Origin: Natrialba aegyptia DSM 13077
GTDB lineage: Archaea; Halobacteriota; Halobacteria; Halobacteriales; Natrialbaceae
Length of the DNA: 64,000 nucleotides
Assembly: GCF_000337535.1 (NCBI RefSeq)
Contig: NZ_AOIP01000015.1
Coordinates: 275,112 to 339,111, forward strand
Reading direction: 5' to 3'
A model generated the notes under the pieces. That model was not told where the DNA came from, made no database searches, and saw only the letters and a program-made list of their open reading frames with translations. This document shows, one piece after another, positions 43,372 through 52,729 of this stretch (positions are counted from its first letter, which is position 1; every line of letters begins with the position of its first letter). The position numbers and the translations under genes were made by a program.

Positions 43372-44193
43372 TTAGCGCTGTTCTGCCAACCGATCAAGGA
43401 CCGGCATCGCTTCGCGTCGCTCGGCAGAGAGCAGGCTCCAATCGATACCGTCCGGCCTTTCAGCACGAGTTCCGTTTTCAGACTCGTTCTCGCCTTCCTG
43501 CCCCGCTGGCCGTCGCACTCGCTCCGGCGTGACGATCAGATCCATCGGCACGTCGTGCTCGTCGAAGCTGATCGCTGCAGCGTCGTCACCGGCGAGGAGT
43601 TGGCGCTCGTGAACCGTCGTCGCAACGGGCGTCTCCTCGTCGACGAGTTCGAGTTCGGTGAGGATTGCGAACTCGAGATCGCTGTAGCCCTCGCCCTTGC
43701 CGATCCGGCCGCCGTCTACGCTGCCGGAATCGTCGTCGGTGGAGACGGGCGTGGGGTCGATGCAGACGGCGACGCTCCCGGAGACGATCAGGTCGATTTC
43801 GTCGACGGCCGCCGGACCGACCTGTTGGCCGTGGTCGGCCGAGCCGGAGACGGTGGTGGCCGCGTCGTAGTCCTCGAGTTCATCGGGGTCGAGTTTCAGG
43901 AAGCACTTCTCGTCGCGAAGTCGGGGGACGGCCATGTAGACAGTTTTACCGTCCCGGAGGGCTTGTCGCCGGACCGGCAACTGCGGCGCGTCGGGGTTTG
44001 CCTTGATCGTCGTCGCCGCCCGCCACTCGGGTTGGTCGGCCAGGCGCGCGGCGGCCGCCGCCGCGTTTTCGAAGTTGGGAATGCGACCGTGCGGCGGAAA
44101 CGGGAACCGAGCGACGCCGCTGTCTTCTAAGTCGTCCCAGACGCGCTCGCGGACGGCTTCTTTCGAGAGTGCCCCTTGCTCCCGGTCCGTCAT
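43372..44193 (-). CDS. 5-formyltetrahydrofolate cyclo-ligase family protein
   Basis: The 273-residue protein starts MTDREQGALSKEAVRERVWD. It follows the family with GRIPNFENAAAAAARLADQP, IKANPDAPQLPVRRQALRDG, VYMAVPRL, VDEIDLIVSGSVAVCIDPTP, GGRIGKGEGYSDLEFAI (the GRxGxGxGY phosphate loop) and PVATTVHERQL. The enzyme would convert 5-formyl-THF to methenyl-THF with ATP. Haloarchaea use tetrahydrofolate-type carriers, so this is plausible. Archaeal relatives are longer than the bacterial enzyme, and the acidic tail is extra. Its start overlaps the end of moaB by 4 bases. Confidence 0.87.
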   Translation of the reverse strand: MTDREQGALSKEAVRERVWDDLEDSGVARFPFPPHGRIPNFENAAAAAARLADQPEWRAATTIKANPDAPQLPVRRQALRDGKTVYMAVPRLRDEKCFLKLDPDELEDYDAATTVSGSADHGQQVGPAAVDEIDLIVSGSVAVCIDPTPVSTDDDSGSVDGGRIGKGEGYSDLEFAILTELELVDEETPVATTVHERQLLAGDDAAAISFDEHDVPMDLIVTPERVRRPAGQEGENESENGTRAERPDGIDWSLLSAERREAMPVLDRLAEQR

Positions 44194-44897
44194 TGAACGT
44201 CACCATCGATTTCCTGGATGCTCTCGTCCGTTCCCGGGTGCTTTCCGTTTGCCGTCCTCTCGTCTTCGCCTTCTCTTGTGTCCTCGCCTTCATTGTCACT
44301 CCCGTTCGCGCCCTCGGCGGCGGTCGAATCATCCGCCGACTCCGCCGGCCGAGCGAGTTCAGCGAGATGGCGACACTCGGGGATGATGAGTTCCGTAGCG
44401 GCAAGCCGCGCCGCATCGGCGTTTCCAGGCAGACAGAAGACCGGTCGGCCGTCGGTTACGCCGGCGGTCGTTCGGGCTGCGAGCGCGCGAGAACCGTTTG
44501 CCTCGTAGAGGATCGTCGTCAGCAGTTCACTGAACGTCTCCAGGCGCTTCTCGAGAAGCGGCGTTACCGCCTCGATCGTCCGATCGCTGGGTTCGACACT
44601 CGTTCCGCCGGCGGTCACCACGATATCGACATCGTCGCGGTCGATCACGCGCGAGACGATCGATTGGACCTTGTCGTGATCCGGACTTACGTGCTCTCGC
44701 ATCGCAACCTCGTGACCTGCCTGGGTGAACTCGTCGTTGAGATCCTCGCCGGCGGGATCGGATTCGAGCGTTCGATCGTCGGCAATCGTGACGATTCCGA
44801 CGCCGAGGGGAGTGGTGTGTTCTCGAGAACTCGATTCAGTGGCTGTTTCTGTGCTGCCGGCTGCTGTGTCCGGGTCCGACTCGGTCGACTCGTTCAT
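44190..44897 (-). CDS. moaB: Molybdopterin adenylyltransferase-like protein MoaB/MogA
   Basis: The 235-residue protein has a Ser/Thr/Glu-rich head of 30 residues, then the MoCF-biosynthesis fold: GVGIVTIADDRTLESDPAGE, DVDIVVTAGGTSVEPSDRTI (the TGGT(G/S)-type loop), EAVTPLLEKRLETFSELLTT and GRPVFCLPGNADAARLAATE (the PGxP-like turn). MoaB/MogA adenylates molybdopterin before metal insertion. The tail beyond residue 190 is low-complexity acidic. It is the first gene of a two-gene operon with the cyclo-ligase-like gene. Confidence 0.88.
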   Translation of the reverse strand: MNESTESDPDTAAGSTETATESSSREHTTPLGVGIVTIADDRTLESDPAGEDLNDEFTQAGHEVAMREHVSPDHDKVQSIVSRVIDRDDVDIVVTAGGTSVEPSDRTIEAVTPLLEKRLETFSELLTTILYEANGSRALAARTTAGVTDGRPVFCLPGNADAARLAATELIIPECRHLAELARPAESADDSTAAEGANGSDNEGEDTREGEDERTANGKHPGTDESIQEIDGDVQ

Positions 44898-45127
44898 GCG
44901 TCGACTTGACCGGCGGCGGGTAAAACGCTAGTTGCTCGTACTATCGTACTATCGGGGCCATCCACAGTTATCGGTAGTGGGAAATGCTGTCGTCACTGAC
45001 TGGCTCGACAGCCTGCCGGCAGAACTCGAAGCAGTCGACGAGTCATGTCACTGTGTCCTCGCCGTGATACCGGGCCTACTGAACGTAGTCACAACTGTTA
45101 TGCCGGTGTTTGGGTCAACCTGTGTGT

Positions 45128-46168
45128 ATGCAGGCAGTCAAAATCACGGCACACGGCGGGACGGATGTCATCGAGTACGGCGAGTATCCCGACCCCGAAA
45201 TCGGCCGCGACGAGGTGCTCGTCGACGTGAAAGCCGGCGCGCTCAACCACCTCGACGTGTGGGTTCGCCGCGGGCTGCCGACGCTCGACCTCGAACTACC
45301 CCACGTCCCCGGCAGTGACGCCGCAGGTGTCGTCGAAGCCACTGGGGAAGACGTTACTCGATTCGAACCGGGCGACCGCGTCGCGGTCACGGCGGGCGTC
45401 AGCTGCGGCGACTGCGAGTTCTGTCGCAGCGGCGATCCGACGTTGTGTGTCAACTTCCACCTGCTGGGCGAGCACGTCACCGGCGTTCACTCGGAGTACG
45501 CCGCGGTTCCCGCGGACAACCTGATCCCGGTCCCGGAACACGTCGACTGGATCACCGCCGGCGCGTCGTCGCTCGTCTTCCAGACCGCTTGGCGGCTACT
45601 GATCGACCGCGCAGACATCGAAGCCGGCGAGAAAGTGCTCGTCCTCGGAGCTAGCGGCGGCGTCGGTCACGCCGCCCTCCAGATCGCAGATTACGCGGGC
45701 GCGGAGGTGTACGCCACCGGCAGCACCGAAGACAAACTCGACTACGCCCGCGAACACGGCGCCGATCACGTGGTCAACTACGAGAAACGGAATTTCGCGG
45801 AGTGGGTCCGCAGCGAAACCAACAACCGCGGGGTCGATGTCGTCGTCGACTACATCGGGGCCGGAACCTGGCGCGATTCGATCAAGAGCCTCGCGAAGAA
45901 CGGCCGCCTCGTCACCTGCGGGGGTACCGCCGGCGGCAACCCCGAAACCGACATTCCGCGCATCTTCTGGAACCAACTCCAGATCATCGGCTCGACGATG
46001 GGCACCCCCGGCCAGGTCGACGACGTGATGGAACTCGTCTGGGACGGCACCTTTACCCCCGCGGTTCGAGAAGTGCTGCCGATGAGCGAAACCGCCCGCG
46101 CACACGAGATCATCGAAGGCCGCGAAGGGTTCGGCAAAGTCGTCGTCCGACCGGATAGTGAACTCTGA
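45128..46168 (+). CDS. Zinc-binding MDR (alcohol/quinone) dehydrogenase
   Basis: The 346-residue protein starts MQAVKITAHGGTDVIEYGEY. The N-terminal catalytic domain has AGALNHLDVWVRRGLPTLDL, HVPGSDAAGVVEATGEDVTR and a cysteine cluster (SCGDCEFCRSGDPTLC), which binds the structural zinc of the alcohol-dehydrogenase group. The Rossmann domain has GEKVLVLGASGGVGHAALQI, the dinucleotide-binding loop, followed by YIGAGTWRDSIKSLAKNGRL. The substrate is open; a medium-chain alcohol or enone reductase is likely. It seems to be transcribed alone. Confidence 0.9.
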   Translation: MQAVKITAHGGTDVIEYGEYPDPEIGRDEVLVDVKAGALNHLDVWVRRGLPTLDLELPHVPGSDAAGVVEATGEDVTRFEPGDRVAVTAGVSCGDCEFCRSGDPTLCVNFHLLGEHVTGVHSEYAAVPADNLIPVPEHVDWITAGASSLVFQTAWRLLIDRADIEAGEKVLVLGASGGVGHAALQIADYAGAEVYATGSTEDKLDYAREHGADHVVNYEKRNFAEWVRSETNNRGVDVVVDYIGAGTWRDSIKSLAKNGRLVTCGGTAGGNPETDIPRIFWNQLQIIGSTMGTPGQVDDVMELVWDGTFTPAVREVLPMSETARAHEIIEGREGFGKVVVRPDSEL

Positions 46169-46329
46169 GACGGTCTGCTGTACCGATTTCCCGGCGCAAC
46201 CTCAGGACGGTTCGCGGTTGCGCCGGAACTGACCGACAGCAGTCCGTGTGAGCCGGTACCCGATACGGCGACGCGAACAGCATCGAGCAAACGATCCAGT
46301 GTGAACTCGAGACCGCAAAATCACGAACC

Positions 46330-46692
46330 GTGAGTGCTTTCATCACGGAGTCGAAACCGATACGTGTGACCTCGAGCGACGACGGCGGCTACGTTCACGA
46401 CCCTGCGGCGTTCGACGGGCCGGACGGCCGTGGGGCAGAGACCGAAACTGCCGAGGGCGACTCCGACGGGGACTGGACCGACGCGCCCCGCCATCCGGCG
46501 ACGGCCGAGCGCGAGTTCGACTGGCGCGGGTGGGTTCTCGTGGGGGCGATCGTGCTCGCGTTCGTCGTCGCGCCGCTGTCAATTTTGCTGTGGCCGCCGC
46601 ATCTGAACTACTTCGTGGCGCTGTTGATCTTGCCGCTGCTGCCGGCGGCGTTGCTCGCGTTGACGGCGGTGTGGGCGACGACGCGCCCCTGA
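46330..46692 (+). CDS. Small membrane protein with acidic N-terminus
   Basis: The 120-residue frame begins at GTG. The first 65 residues are acidic (SSDDGGYVHDPAAFDGPDGR), followed by DWRGW and two membrane segments, WVLVGAIVLAFVVAPLSILL and YFVALLILPLLPAALLALTA. A second GTG at 46363 may be the true start because the sequence after it (TSSDDGGYVHDP) looks like a usual haloarchaeal N-terminus. The function is unknown. Confidence 0.7.
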   Translation: MSAFITESKPIRVTSSDDGGYVHDPAAFDGPDGRGAETETAEGDSDGDWTDAPRHPATAEREFDWRGWVLVGAIVLAFVVAPLSILLWPPHLNYFVALLILPLLPAALLALTAVWATTRP

Positions 46693-46763
46693 CGTGTCCG
46701 ACCGGGCTCGTTGGGTTGCAGATGTATCGATGAAAAACGGCGAGCAACAAGCAGCGACCGGCG

Positions 46764-47081
46764 TTATTCCTGTGTCTCGAGTACCCCGTCGAGTTCATCG
46801 ATCGCCGAGCGGCCGAACTCGATATCCCGGGACGGCGTTTCCTCACGGTCGAGATAGTCGGTTAGGAGTGTACTGAGTCGTTGGAGCTGTGAATGGGTGA
46901 ATCGACCGGTGTTGTCGTTCGATTCGACCAGTTCGACCAGTGTGAGGAGCTGCGATGGTGGTGACGTGTCCTCATCGAGGGCCTCGTCGACGCGTGCCAC
47001 CAGTGAATGGTGGACGACCCATTCTTCCTCCCTGGAGAGCGTGACCTCGTGGCGTTCGGTTTCCGATGGTGGGGTACTCAT
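46764..47081 (-). CDS. Conserved small acidic helical protein
   Basis: From the ATG at 47081 the 105-residue protein starts MSTPPSETERHEVTLSREEE. The core is helical: EWVVHHSLVARVDEALDEDT, LLTLVELVESNDNTGRFTHS and LQRLSTLLTDYLDREETPSR. EVTLSREEEWVVHHSL looks like the N-terminal hallmark of a haloarchaeal family of unknown function. The longer frame to 47150 includes the promoter region (TATCATATATCA near 47155) and is rejected. Confidence 0.72.
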   Translation of the reverse strand: MSTPPSETERHEVTLSREEEWVVHHSLVARVDEALDEDTSPPSQLLTLVELVESNDNTGRFTHSQLQRLSTLLTDYLDREETPSRDIEFGRSAIDELDGVLETQE

Positions 47082-47297
47082 TGCGATACTGGATCGATTT
47101 CGTCGATCCTTGTCCGACACTACGATGGATGCGCTCATAAAGTTTGTCATGTGGTATCATATATCAGCTAGTGTAGCCCAGCGGTACCGACAGTGACAGA
47201 GCGGTCGGGTACCGAAACCACCCCAGTGAAACGGCACGACGAGTTCCCGAGCGCAGCGTGCGGGCAGAACGACCGCTCCAGTGAGACTTCTTGAAGG

Positions 47298-48389
47298 TTA
47301 GTGGATCCTGACACCGGAGTCCGGATCGAACAACTGCGTCGCCGATTCGTCGAGAACTAGCCCATAGTCGGTATCGCCGTCACCGTCGAAATCCGCGTGC
47401 GTGACGACGGTCACGTCGCCGAATTCGGTCTCGAAGATGCTGTGCGTTTCGTCGCCCAGGGGCTCGTCGAGAACGTGCTCGGCCTCGATTCCCGCGGCTG
47501 GATCACCGATTCCGATCTGCTGGGGCCGAACGCCGACGCGAACCGGACTGTCGACGTACCCCTCGAGTTCGGCGGCGGTCGCGGGGAGTGAGACGGTGTG
47601 GTTGCCCATGGAAACGGCCGCAGTGCCGTTTGCCGATTCGACGCGGGCGTCGAAGAACTCCATCGCCGGCTGGCCGATGAACTCGCCGACGAAGTCGTTG
47701 GTGGGTTCGGAGTAGACTTCCTTGGGCGAGCCGGCCTGTTGGAGTTCGCCGTCGTCCATGATGGCGATTCGGTCGGACATCGTCATCGCTTCCTCCTGGT
47801 CGTGGGTGACATAGAGGACGGGACAGCCGATTTCGTCGGTGATCCGCTGGACGACCGGTCGGAGTTCGCGTTTGAGTTTGGCGTCCAGATCGCTCATGGG
47901 CTCGTCGAAGAGGAACACGGAGGGATCTCGAACGAGCGACCGGCCGAGTGCGACCCGCTGTTGCTGGCCGCCAGAGAGCGAGGCGGGCATCTTGTCGAGT
48001 TGGTCGCCGATCTGGAGGAGGGCCGCGGCCTCCGCGACGTGTTCGCGGCGTTCGTCTTCGGGAACGCCGGCGATTTTGAGGCCGTATTCCATGTTCTCGC
48101 GGACGCTCATGTGCGGGTAGAGCGCGATGTCCTGGAAGAGCAGGGCGACATCGCGTTGCTGTGGTGGGAGTTCGGTTACGTCGCGGTCGTCGACGCGGAT
48201 GGTGCCGGCGGTCGGCGTGTCGAGGCCGGCGACGCAACGAAGCGTCGTGGTCTTGCCACAGCCGGAGGGGCCGACGAGCGTGAGGAACTCGCCGTCCTCG
48301 ATGGTCAGCGAGAGTTCGTCGACGGCGACGATGCGATCGGCGTTCGGGGAGTCGAACACCCGGGTCATGTTGTCGATGTGGACGGTCAT
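47298..48389 (-). CDS. Sugar ABC transporter ATP-binding protein (MalK/UgpC type)
   Basis: The 363-residue ATPase has Walker A (LVGPSGCGKTTTLRCVAGLD), the Q-loop (LLFQDIALYPHMSVRENM), the signature LSGGQQQRVALGRSL, Walker B (VFLFDEPMSDLDAKL) and the switch His (VLYVTHDQEEAMTMSD). The C-terminal 120 residues form the OB-type regulatory domain of MalK-like proteins (GQPAMEFFDARVESANGTAA, VRVGVRPQQIGIGDPAAGIE). It should power import of a sugar or glycerol-3-phosphate with the two permeases upstream. It is last in the operon, 118 bp after the permease gene. Confidence 0.92.
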   Translation of the reverse strand: MTVHIDNMTRVFDSPNADRIVAVDELSLTIEDGEFLTLVGPSGCGKTTTLRCVAGLDTPTAGTIRVDDRDVTELPPQQRDVALLFQDIALYPHMSVRENMEYGLKIAGVPEDERREHVAEAAALLQIGDQLDKMPASLSGGQQQRVALGRSLVRDPSVFLFDEPMSDLDAKLKRELRPVVQRITDEIGCPVLYVTHDQEEAMTMSDRIAIMDDGELQQAGSPKEVYSEPTNDFVGEFIGQPAMEFFDARVESANGTAAVSMGNHTVSLPATAAELEGYVDSPVRVGVRPQQIGIGDPAAGIEAEHVLDEPLGDETHSIFETEFGDVTVVTHADFDGDGDTDYGLVLDESATQLFDPDSGVRIH

Positions 48390-48507
48390 TGTCTGGGTAG
48401 TGGATGGTATGGTTGTGTGTATGGTGCGCGTGTGTGAGTCGTGAGTCGTGTATCGTGAGTTTGTGTCGTCTGTCGTGTGAATTCGGTGCTCGAACGGGCT
48501 ACGGTCG

Positions 48508-49398
48508 CTATCGCGTGCGAACTTCGAAGCCCTTCAGCAGGTACTCCTGCAGGAAGTACGCGAACAGCAGCGGCGGGACGGTCATCAGGAGTGACACGGC
48601 CATGATGTCGCCCCAGGAGGTGTACCCGCCCTGATCGATGAGTCGCATGATGCCCGGCGCGAACGTGGTCGACTCCTGGCTCGGCAGCAGGATCTGGGCG
48701 AACGTGAAGTCGTTCCACGCGATCGCGAACGCGAACAGCGCGCAGGCGACGATCGCGGGTTTCGTCTGCGGGACGACCACGTCCCAGAACGTTCGCCAGC
48801 GCGAGGCCCCGGCGATCCAGGCGCTTTCCTCCATCGACTCCGGAATGGTCTGGATGTACTTCCACATGAGCCAGACCGCGAAGGGCATCGAGATGGACGA
48901 GAGCGCGATAACGAGGCCGATCTGGGCGTTCAACAGCCCGATCTCGGACCAGATGAGGTACAGCGGCAGGCCGAGCACGATCGGACTGAACATGTAGCCG
49001 AGCAACAGGAACTGGGCGAAGGACTGCTTGTACCGGAATCGGAACCGCGCCATGCCGTAGCCGGCGACGAGCGAAACGGCGACGACCACGACGATCGTTC
49101 CCGCGGTGACGACGATCGTGTTGATGACGTACCTCGGCACCGCACCGGCGGCTAGTACGCTAAAGTTATCGAGCGTCACCGTCTCGGGCGAGGGCAGCCA
49201 GCTGAACTCGGTGATGACGGTCTGACTGTCGGTGAAGGCGTTCTGGACCATCCAGTAGATCGGAAACAGGATGACGGCCGAGAACAAGGCGGCGCTGCCG
49301 TACAGCGCGAGGTTGTAGAGCCTGTCGCGCGTCTCGTAGGAGAGTCGCGTCCCGCCTTCTGTCTCTGTTTCTGACGGTGTCTCCGTCGGGGTGCTCAT
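48508..49398 (-). CDS. Sugar ABC transporter permease, MalG type
   Basis: The 296-residue protein starts MSTPTETPSETETEGGTRLS at the ATG at 49398. Six membrane helices follow; the first is LYGSAALFSAVILFPIYWMV. The EAA loop that docks the ATPase is EESAWIAGASRWRTFWDVVV, then PQTKPAI. This is the MalG/UgpE side of the carbohydrate importer family. Its start overlaps the end of the partner permease by 4 bases. A longer frame to 49818 is a shadow of that partner. Confidence 0.9.
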   Translation of the reverse strand: MSTPTETPSETETEGGTRLSYETRDRLYNLALYGSAALFSAVILFPIYWMVQNAFTDSQTVITEFSWLPSPETVTLDNFSVLAAGAVPRYVINTIVVTAGTIVVVVAVSLVAGYGMARFRFRYKQSFAQFLLLGYMFSPIVLGLPLYLIWSEIGLLNAQIGLVIALSSISMPFAVWLMWKYIQTIPESMEESAWIAGASRWRTFWDVVVPQTKPAIVACALFAFAIAWNDFTFAQILLPSQESTTFAPGIMRLIDQGGYTSWGDIMAVSLLMTVPPLLFAYFLQEYLLKGFEVRTR

Positions 49399-50339
49399 GT
49401 GTCCACCTCCGCGGTCGGGTCGAACGCCCGGAAGTAGCAGTAGGCCCCGAGCGCGAGGAAGACGAACATGACCACCGCCATGGCGTTCGCGACGCCGTAG
49501 TCGTTGTGCAGGAAGGCGGTTCGGTAGGCGAGAATCGGCAGCGTCGTCGTCGCGCCGGCCGGGCCGCCCTCCGTCAGCATCCAGATGATGTCGAACTTGT
49601 TGAACATGAAGACCGCGCGCAAGAGCACGGCGATCAGGAGGACGCCGGTGATCCGCGGAAGCGTGATGTCGCGGAACATCTCCCAGCGGGACGCGCCACA
49701 GATCTTGGCGGCCTCGTAGAATCGATCGGGAATCGCGCGCAACTGCGCGAGCGTGAAGATCGTGACGAAGATCGAAAACTTCCACGAACCGACGAGGACG
49801 ACCAGCGGCATCGCCCACGTCTGGTCACCGAGCGCGAAGGTGCGTTCGCCCCACAGCCCGAGGGTCGAGCCGGCGATGTGGAGCACGCCGACCTCGACGT
49901 CGAACATGAACAGCGCGACGAGGACGACGATCACAGTTGGAACGAGATACGCGGTGAACGCGACGGCGGTCAGAAACCGCTGGCCGCGATCGAGCTGGTT
50001 CAGGACGAGCGCGATCCAGAGTCCGACGAGCAACTGGACGACGGTACTGCCGACCATAAACAGCGCGCCGAGCCACAGTGACGACCAGAACGAGTTCATC
50101 GTCAGCACCTCGACGTAGTTCGAGAGCCCCGTGAACGTCCAGTTGGGGTTCAAGAGCGGGACCTCGAACAGCGACGCGTAGATCGCGAACGCGATCGGCG
50201 TGACGGCCACGAACAGGTACAACAGAATCACCGGGGCAACCGTCGCCCAGCCCCGGAGTGCTTCCCCATCGAGGCCAAGCCGCCCCCGCACGGATCGGCG
50301 GTCGGCGGTGGCTGTCGATTCGACCGTTTCACTTGCCAT
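49395..50339 (-). CDS. Sugar ABC transporter permease, MalF type
   Basis: The 314-residue protein starts MASETVESTATADRRSVRGR. Membrane helices include WATVAPVILLYLFVAVTPIA and WSSLWLGALFMVGSTVVQLL. The EAA loop is YEAAKICGASRWEMFRDITL, then PRITGVL. It is first in the permease-permease-ATPase operon. The solute-binding protein is encoded divergently 341 bp away, an uncommon split of the usual binding protein-first order. The promoter must lie in the AT-rich 50340-50680 region. Confidence 0.91.
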   Translation of the reverse strand: MASETVESTATADRRSVRGRLGLDGEALRGWATVAPVILLYLFVAVTPIAFAIYASLFEVPLLNPNWTFTGLSNYVEVLTMNSFWSSLWLGALFMVGSTVVQLLVGLWIALVLNQLDRGQRFLTAVAFTAYLVPTVIVVLVALFMFDVEVGVLHIAGSTLGLWGERTFALGDQTWAMPLVVLVGSWKFSIFVTIFTLAQLRAIPDRFYEAAKICGASRWEMFRDITLPRITGVLLIAVLLRAVFMFNKFDIIWMLTEGGPAGATTTLPILAYRTAFLHNDYGVANAMAVVMFVFLALGAYCYFRAFDPTAEVDT

Positions 50340-50680
50340 ATGTTACCACCCATCTCCTCATCTGCTATTAAACGCTTCGACCGGGTGCTCACCGTTCACT
50401 AGTTTTTTCCGATGACTGGAAGTGAATAGTGCTAAAAAAGAAACCGCTGGTAACGGTTATACATACAGAAAAAATACTGGTAAAACCAGACAGCTCACCC
50501 CTGCTGGGGTACTGCGTTCGATCCGAATTATCTGCTCTACCATCGGTTTCCATTCTCGTATATATTCTAAACGTCGTTCCAACAAAACCCGATAAATAAC
50601 TAGAACGTTAGTGATCTGGCGAGATATTCATTACTCTGCTAACCCAAAGAGTAATATATTGAAACTTGGTATCATACCAC
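50340..50680. promoter_or_regulatory. AT-rich divergent control region of the sugar importer
   Basis: The 341 bases separate the permease operon (-) and binding-protein gene (+) and are the most AT-rich stretch in this part of the window. They hold promoter-like runs for both strands, ATTACTC (50630-50636) with its inverted partner GAGTAAT (50649-50655), the TATA-like TAATATATT just after it, and the 13-bp palindrome TGGTATCATACCA (about 50667-50679) next to the start codon. The two inversions are good operator candidates. The first resembles haloarchaeal TrmB sites (TACT...GAGTA) but has a longer spacer. Confidence 0.5.
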
Positions 50681-52075
50681 GTGAGCAGAGAACACCGACA
50701 CTCGCGACGACGGATACTGGGTGCGACAGGCGCCAGCGCCGCAGCAGCACTCGCTGGGTGTCTCGGGGGGAGCGGCAATGACGACGAGATTCACTTCTAC
50801 ACCGACTACAGCACGGAAACCTGGCAAGACCGGTGGGAGAACGATCTCATCCCGCAGTTCGAAGACGAGACGGATCACTCCGTGAATCCGGAATACGCCG
50901 GGTTTCAGGGCGATAGCGAAGAGCGCCTGATGAATCTGATCCAGGCCAACGACCCGCCCGATATCCACGTCGAAACGTTCTACACCGCCGCCGACATCTG
51001 GGCCCAGGGAATGCTCCAGCCCATGACTGACACCCTCGAAGCCGTCGAGGACGTCAACGGTGACATCAACGTCGAGACCTTCGAGGACGAGGAAGGCGTC
51101 GTCAGCCAGGGCGACACCTTCCACGTCTCCCACGGCGGCTACACCAACGTCCTCGTCTACCGCGAGGACATCTACGAGGCGCTCGGACTCGAGGTCCCCG
51201 AAACCTGGGACGAACTCGTCGACAACGCCGAAGCCATCGACGACTCCGACGAGTTCGATACTGCCCGCGGTTTCGCGACGCAAGCGGGGGTCGTCGGCCA
51301 GAGTCGCGAACTGTTCTGGATGTTTCTCTACCAGAACGGCGTCGACACCCACCGAATGGCGGACGGCGGCGTCGAGGTCTGGGTCCCCGAAGACGAAGCT
51401 ATCGAAGCGCTCGAGTATCTCACTGAACTCGCACAGTACTCGCCGGACCCGTCGGGCCTGAACTGGGGAACCTCCCTCGAACAGTGGGTGCAGGGCCGGG
51501 TCGGGCAGATGTACCACGTCAACGGCTGGGCGGCGGGCGTCGCCGCGGCCGAGGGCGTCGATCACATCGCGGAGAATACGGCGGTTGCGCCGCTGCCCCG
51601 AAACGACATTCCGCTGGAGGAGTCGTACATGACGTTGCCGACGGGGAACGGCTACATGGTGTTCGAGGGCGGCACCAATCCCGCTGGCGCGAACGAGTTC
51701 ATCGAGTGGCTGTACGCGGACTCGGTCGAGCGGACGGCGTCGCTGTTCGAGCAGGAACCGATGCGACTGCTGCCGGCCTACGACGACGTAGTCACGTCGG
51801 ACGCCTACGCGAACCTCGAGTACTTTCAGGCGTGGCCGGAGCACCTCGAACTCAACCGGCAGATCCAGGAGGAGATCGTCCCGATGTACGGCCAGAACAC
51901 GGAGGAGAGTCCGACGACGGGGGCGGAGCAGTACGGCCTCAGCGGCTACCACTACGCGGACATGATGAACCAGATTATCGTCGGGGATGCGGCCATCGAG
52001 GACGCGCTCGCGGAAGCGAAAGGCCAGGCCGAAGAGCGACTCGCGGAGGGCAAGGAATTGACGGGTGGCTGGTGA
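50681..52075 (+). CDS. Sugar-binding lipoprotein of an ABC importer
   Basis: From the GTG at 50681 the protein has 464 residues, with a Tat signal (SRRRILGATGASAAAALAGC) and an LAGC lipobox. It follows the family-1 solute-binding fold: DEIHFYTDYSTETWQDRWEN, DPPDIHVETFYTAADIWAQG, VPETWDELVDNAEAIDDSDE and YADSVERTASLFEQEPMRLL. Its aromatic-rich C-terminus fits sugar ligands, but the sugar is unknown. A TTG five codons upstream is less likely. It is divergent from the permease-ATPase operon and is the only binding protein here, so the four genes form one system. Confidence 0.9.
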   Translation: MSREHRHSRRRILGATGASAAAALAGCLGGSGNDDEIHFYTDYSTETWQDRWENDLIPQFEDETDHSVNPEYAGFQGDSEERLMNLIQANDPPDIHVETFYTAADIWAQGMLQPMTDTLEAVEDVNGDINVETFEDEEGVVSQGDTFHVSHGGYTNVLVYREDIYEALGLEVPETWDELVDNAEAIDDSDEFDTARGFATQAGVVGQSRELFWMFLYQNGVDTHRMADGGVEVWVPEDEAIEALEYLTELAQYSPDPSGLNWGTSLEQWVQGRVGQMYHVNGWAAGVAAAEGVDHIAENTAVAPLPRNDIPLEESYMTLPTGNGYMVFEGGTNPAGANEFIEWLYADSVERTASLFEQEPMRLLPAYDDVVTSDAYANLEYFQAWPEHLELNRQIQEEIVPMYGQNTEESPTTGAEQYGLSGYHYADMMNQIIVGDAAIEDALAEAKGQAEERLAEGKELTGGW

Positions 52076-52115
52076 TCCCGTGACCGGCGAGTGTCAGTCC
52101 CGGGCTGGGTAAGCG

Positions 52116-52715
52116 ATGCGGGTGCCGGAAATCTGGCCGAGTTCACGGCCGCCGCGGGCGAACCCGGAAACTGCGGGGCGACAGCTCCTGGCGGATCGAG
52201 CGCTGGCGGCGGGTATCGATCTCGGGCTCTGTTACGTATTGCTCGTCGCGCCGATCAGCTACGTCGTCCTCTCGGGGGTACCCGTGCTGGATCCGCACGG
52301 ACCGATCGCGGTCGCACTTTCGCTCGGGGTTCTCGTCCCGGTTAACCTCACCTATGCGTTCGTCTTCGAGTGGCGGTACAGTCGCACGCCCGGCAAGGTC
52401 GCCCGCTCGCTGATGGTCACCACGGCCGAGGGGGAGCCGTGTACGCTCAGGGCCAGTGCGGTGCGGAACCTCCTGCGGTACGTCGACGGTCTCGGGGTTC
52501 CGCCCCTGCTGTACGCCGTTGGTGTCCTTGCAGCAGCCGTCTCGCCGTCCGGCCAGCGCGTCGGGGATCGGGTGGCCGACACCGTCGTCGTCCGTTCGGG
52601 TCGGCTCAACCGGCCGGTAGCGGATGATACCGGTGGGACGGCTCGCGACGAAGCCGATCCAGTTGGTGAAAACGACAGCGGCGCAGAAAGGCGGGAGCGA
52701 CACAGTGGTGGCTAG
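52116..52715 (+). CDS. RDD family membrane protein
   Basis: The 199-residue protein has the RDD layout. LLADRALAAGIDLGLCYVLL has the Arg and Asp of the family name, the second helix is VALSLGVLVPVNLTYAFVFE, and RYSRTPGKVARSLMVTTAEG has the conserved TPGK turn. A further Arg-rich segment and helix follow (RNLLRYVDGLGVPPLLYAVG), then SPSGQRVGDRVADTVVV, which holds the QR-GD--A-T motif. RDD proteins are of unknown function, with one group linked to Na+/H+ antiport. It lies 40 bp after the binding-protein gene. Confidence 0.88.
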   Translation: MRVPEIWPSSRPPRANPETAGRQLLADRALAAGIDLGLCYVLLVAPISYVVLSGVPVLDPHGPIAVALSLGVLVPVNLTYAFVFEWRYSRTPGKVARSLMVTTAEGEPCTLRASAVRNLLRYVDGLGVPPLLYAVGVLAAAVSPSGQRVGDRVADTVVVRSGRLNRPVADDTGGTARDEADPVGENDSGAERRERHSGG

Positions 52716-52729
52716 TGAACTCGGGTGTC

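Noticed and set aside
50630-50655. Assignment of the inverted repeat as a TrmB site
   Set aside because: The half sites resemble TACT/GAGTA, but the spacer is longer than the one I know for TrmB, so it is reported only as an operator candidate.
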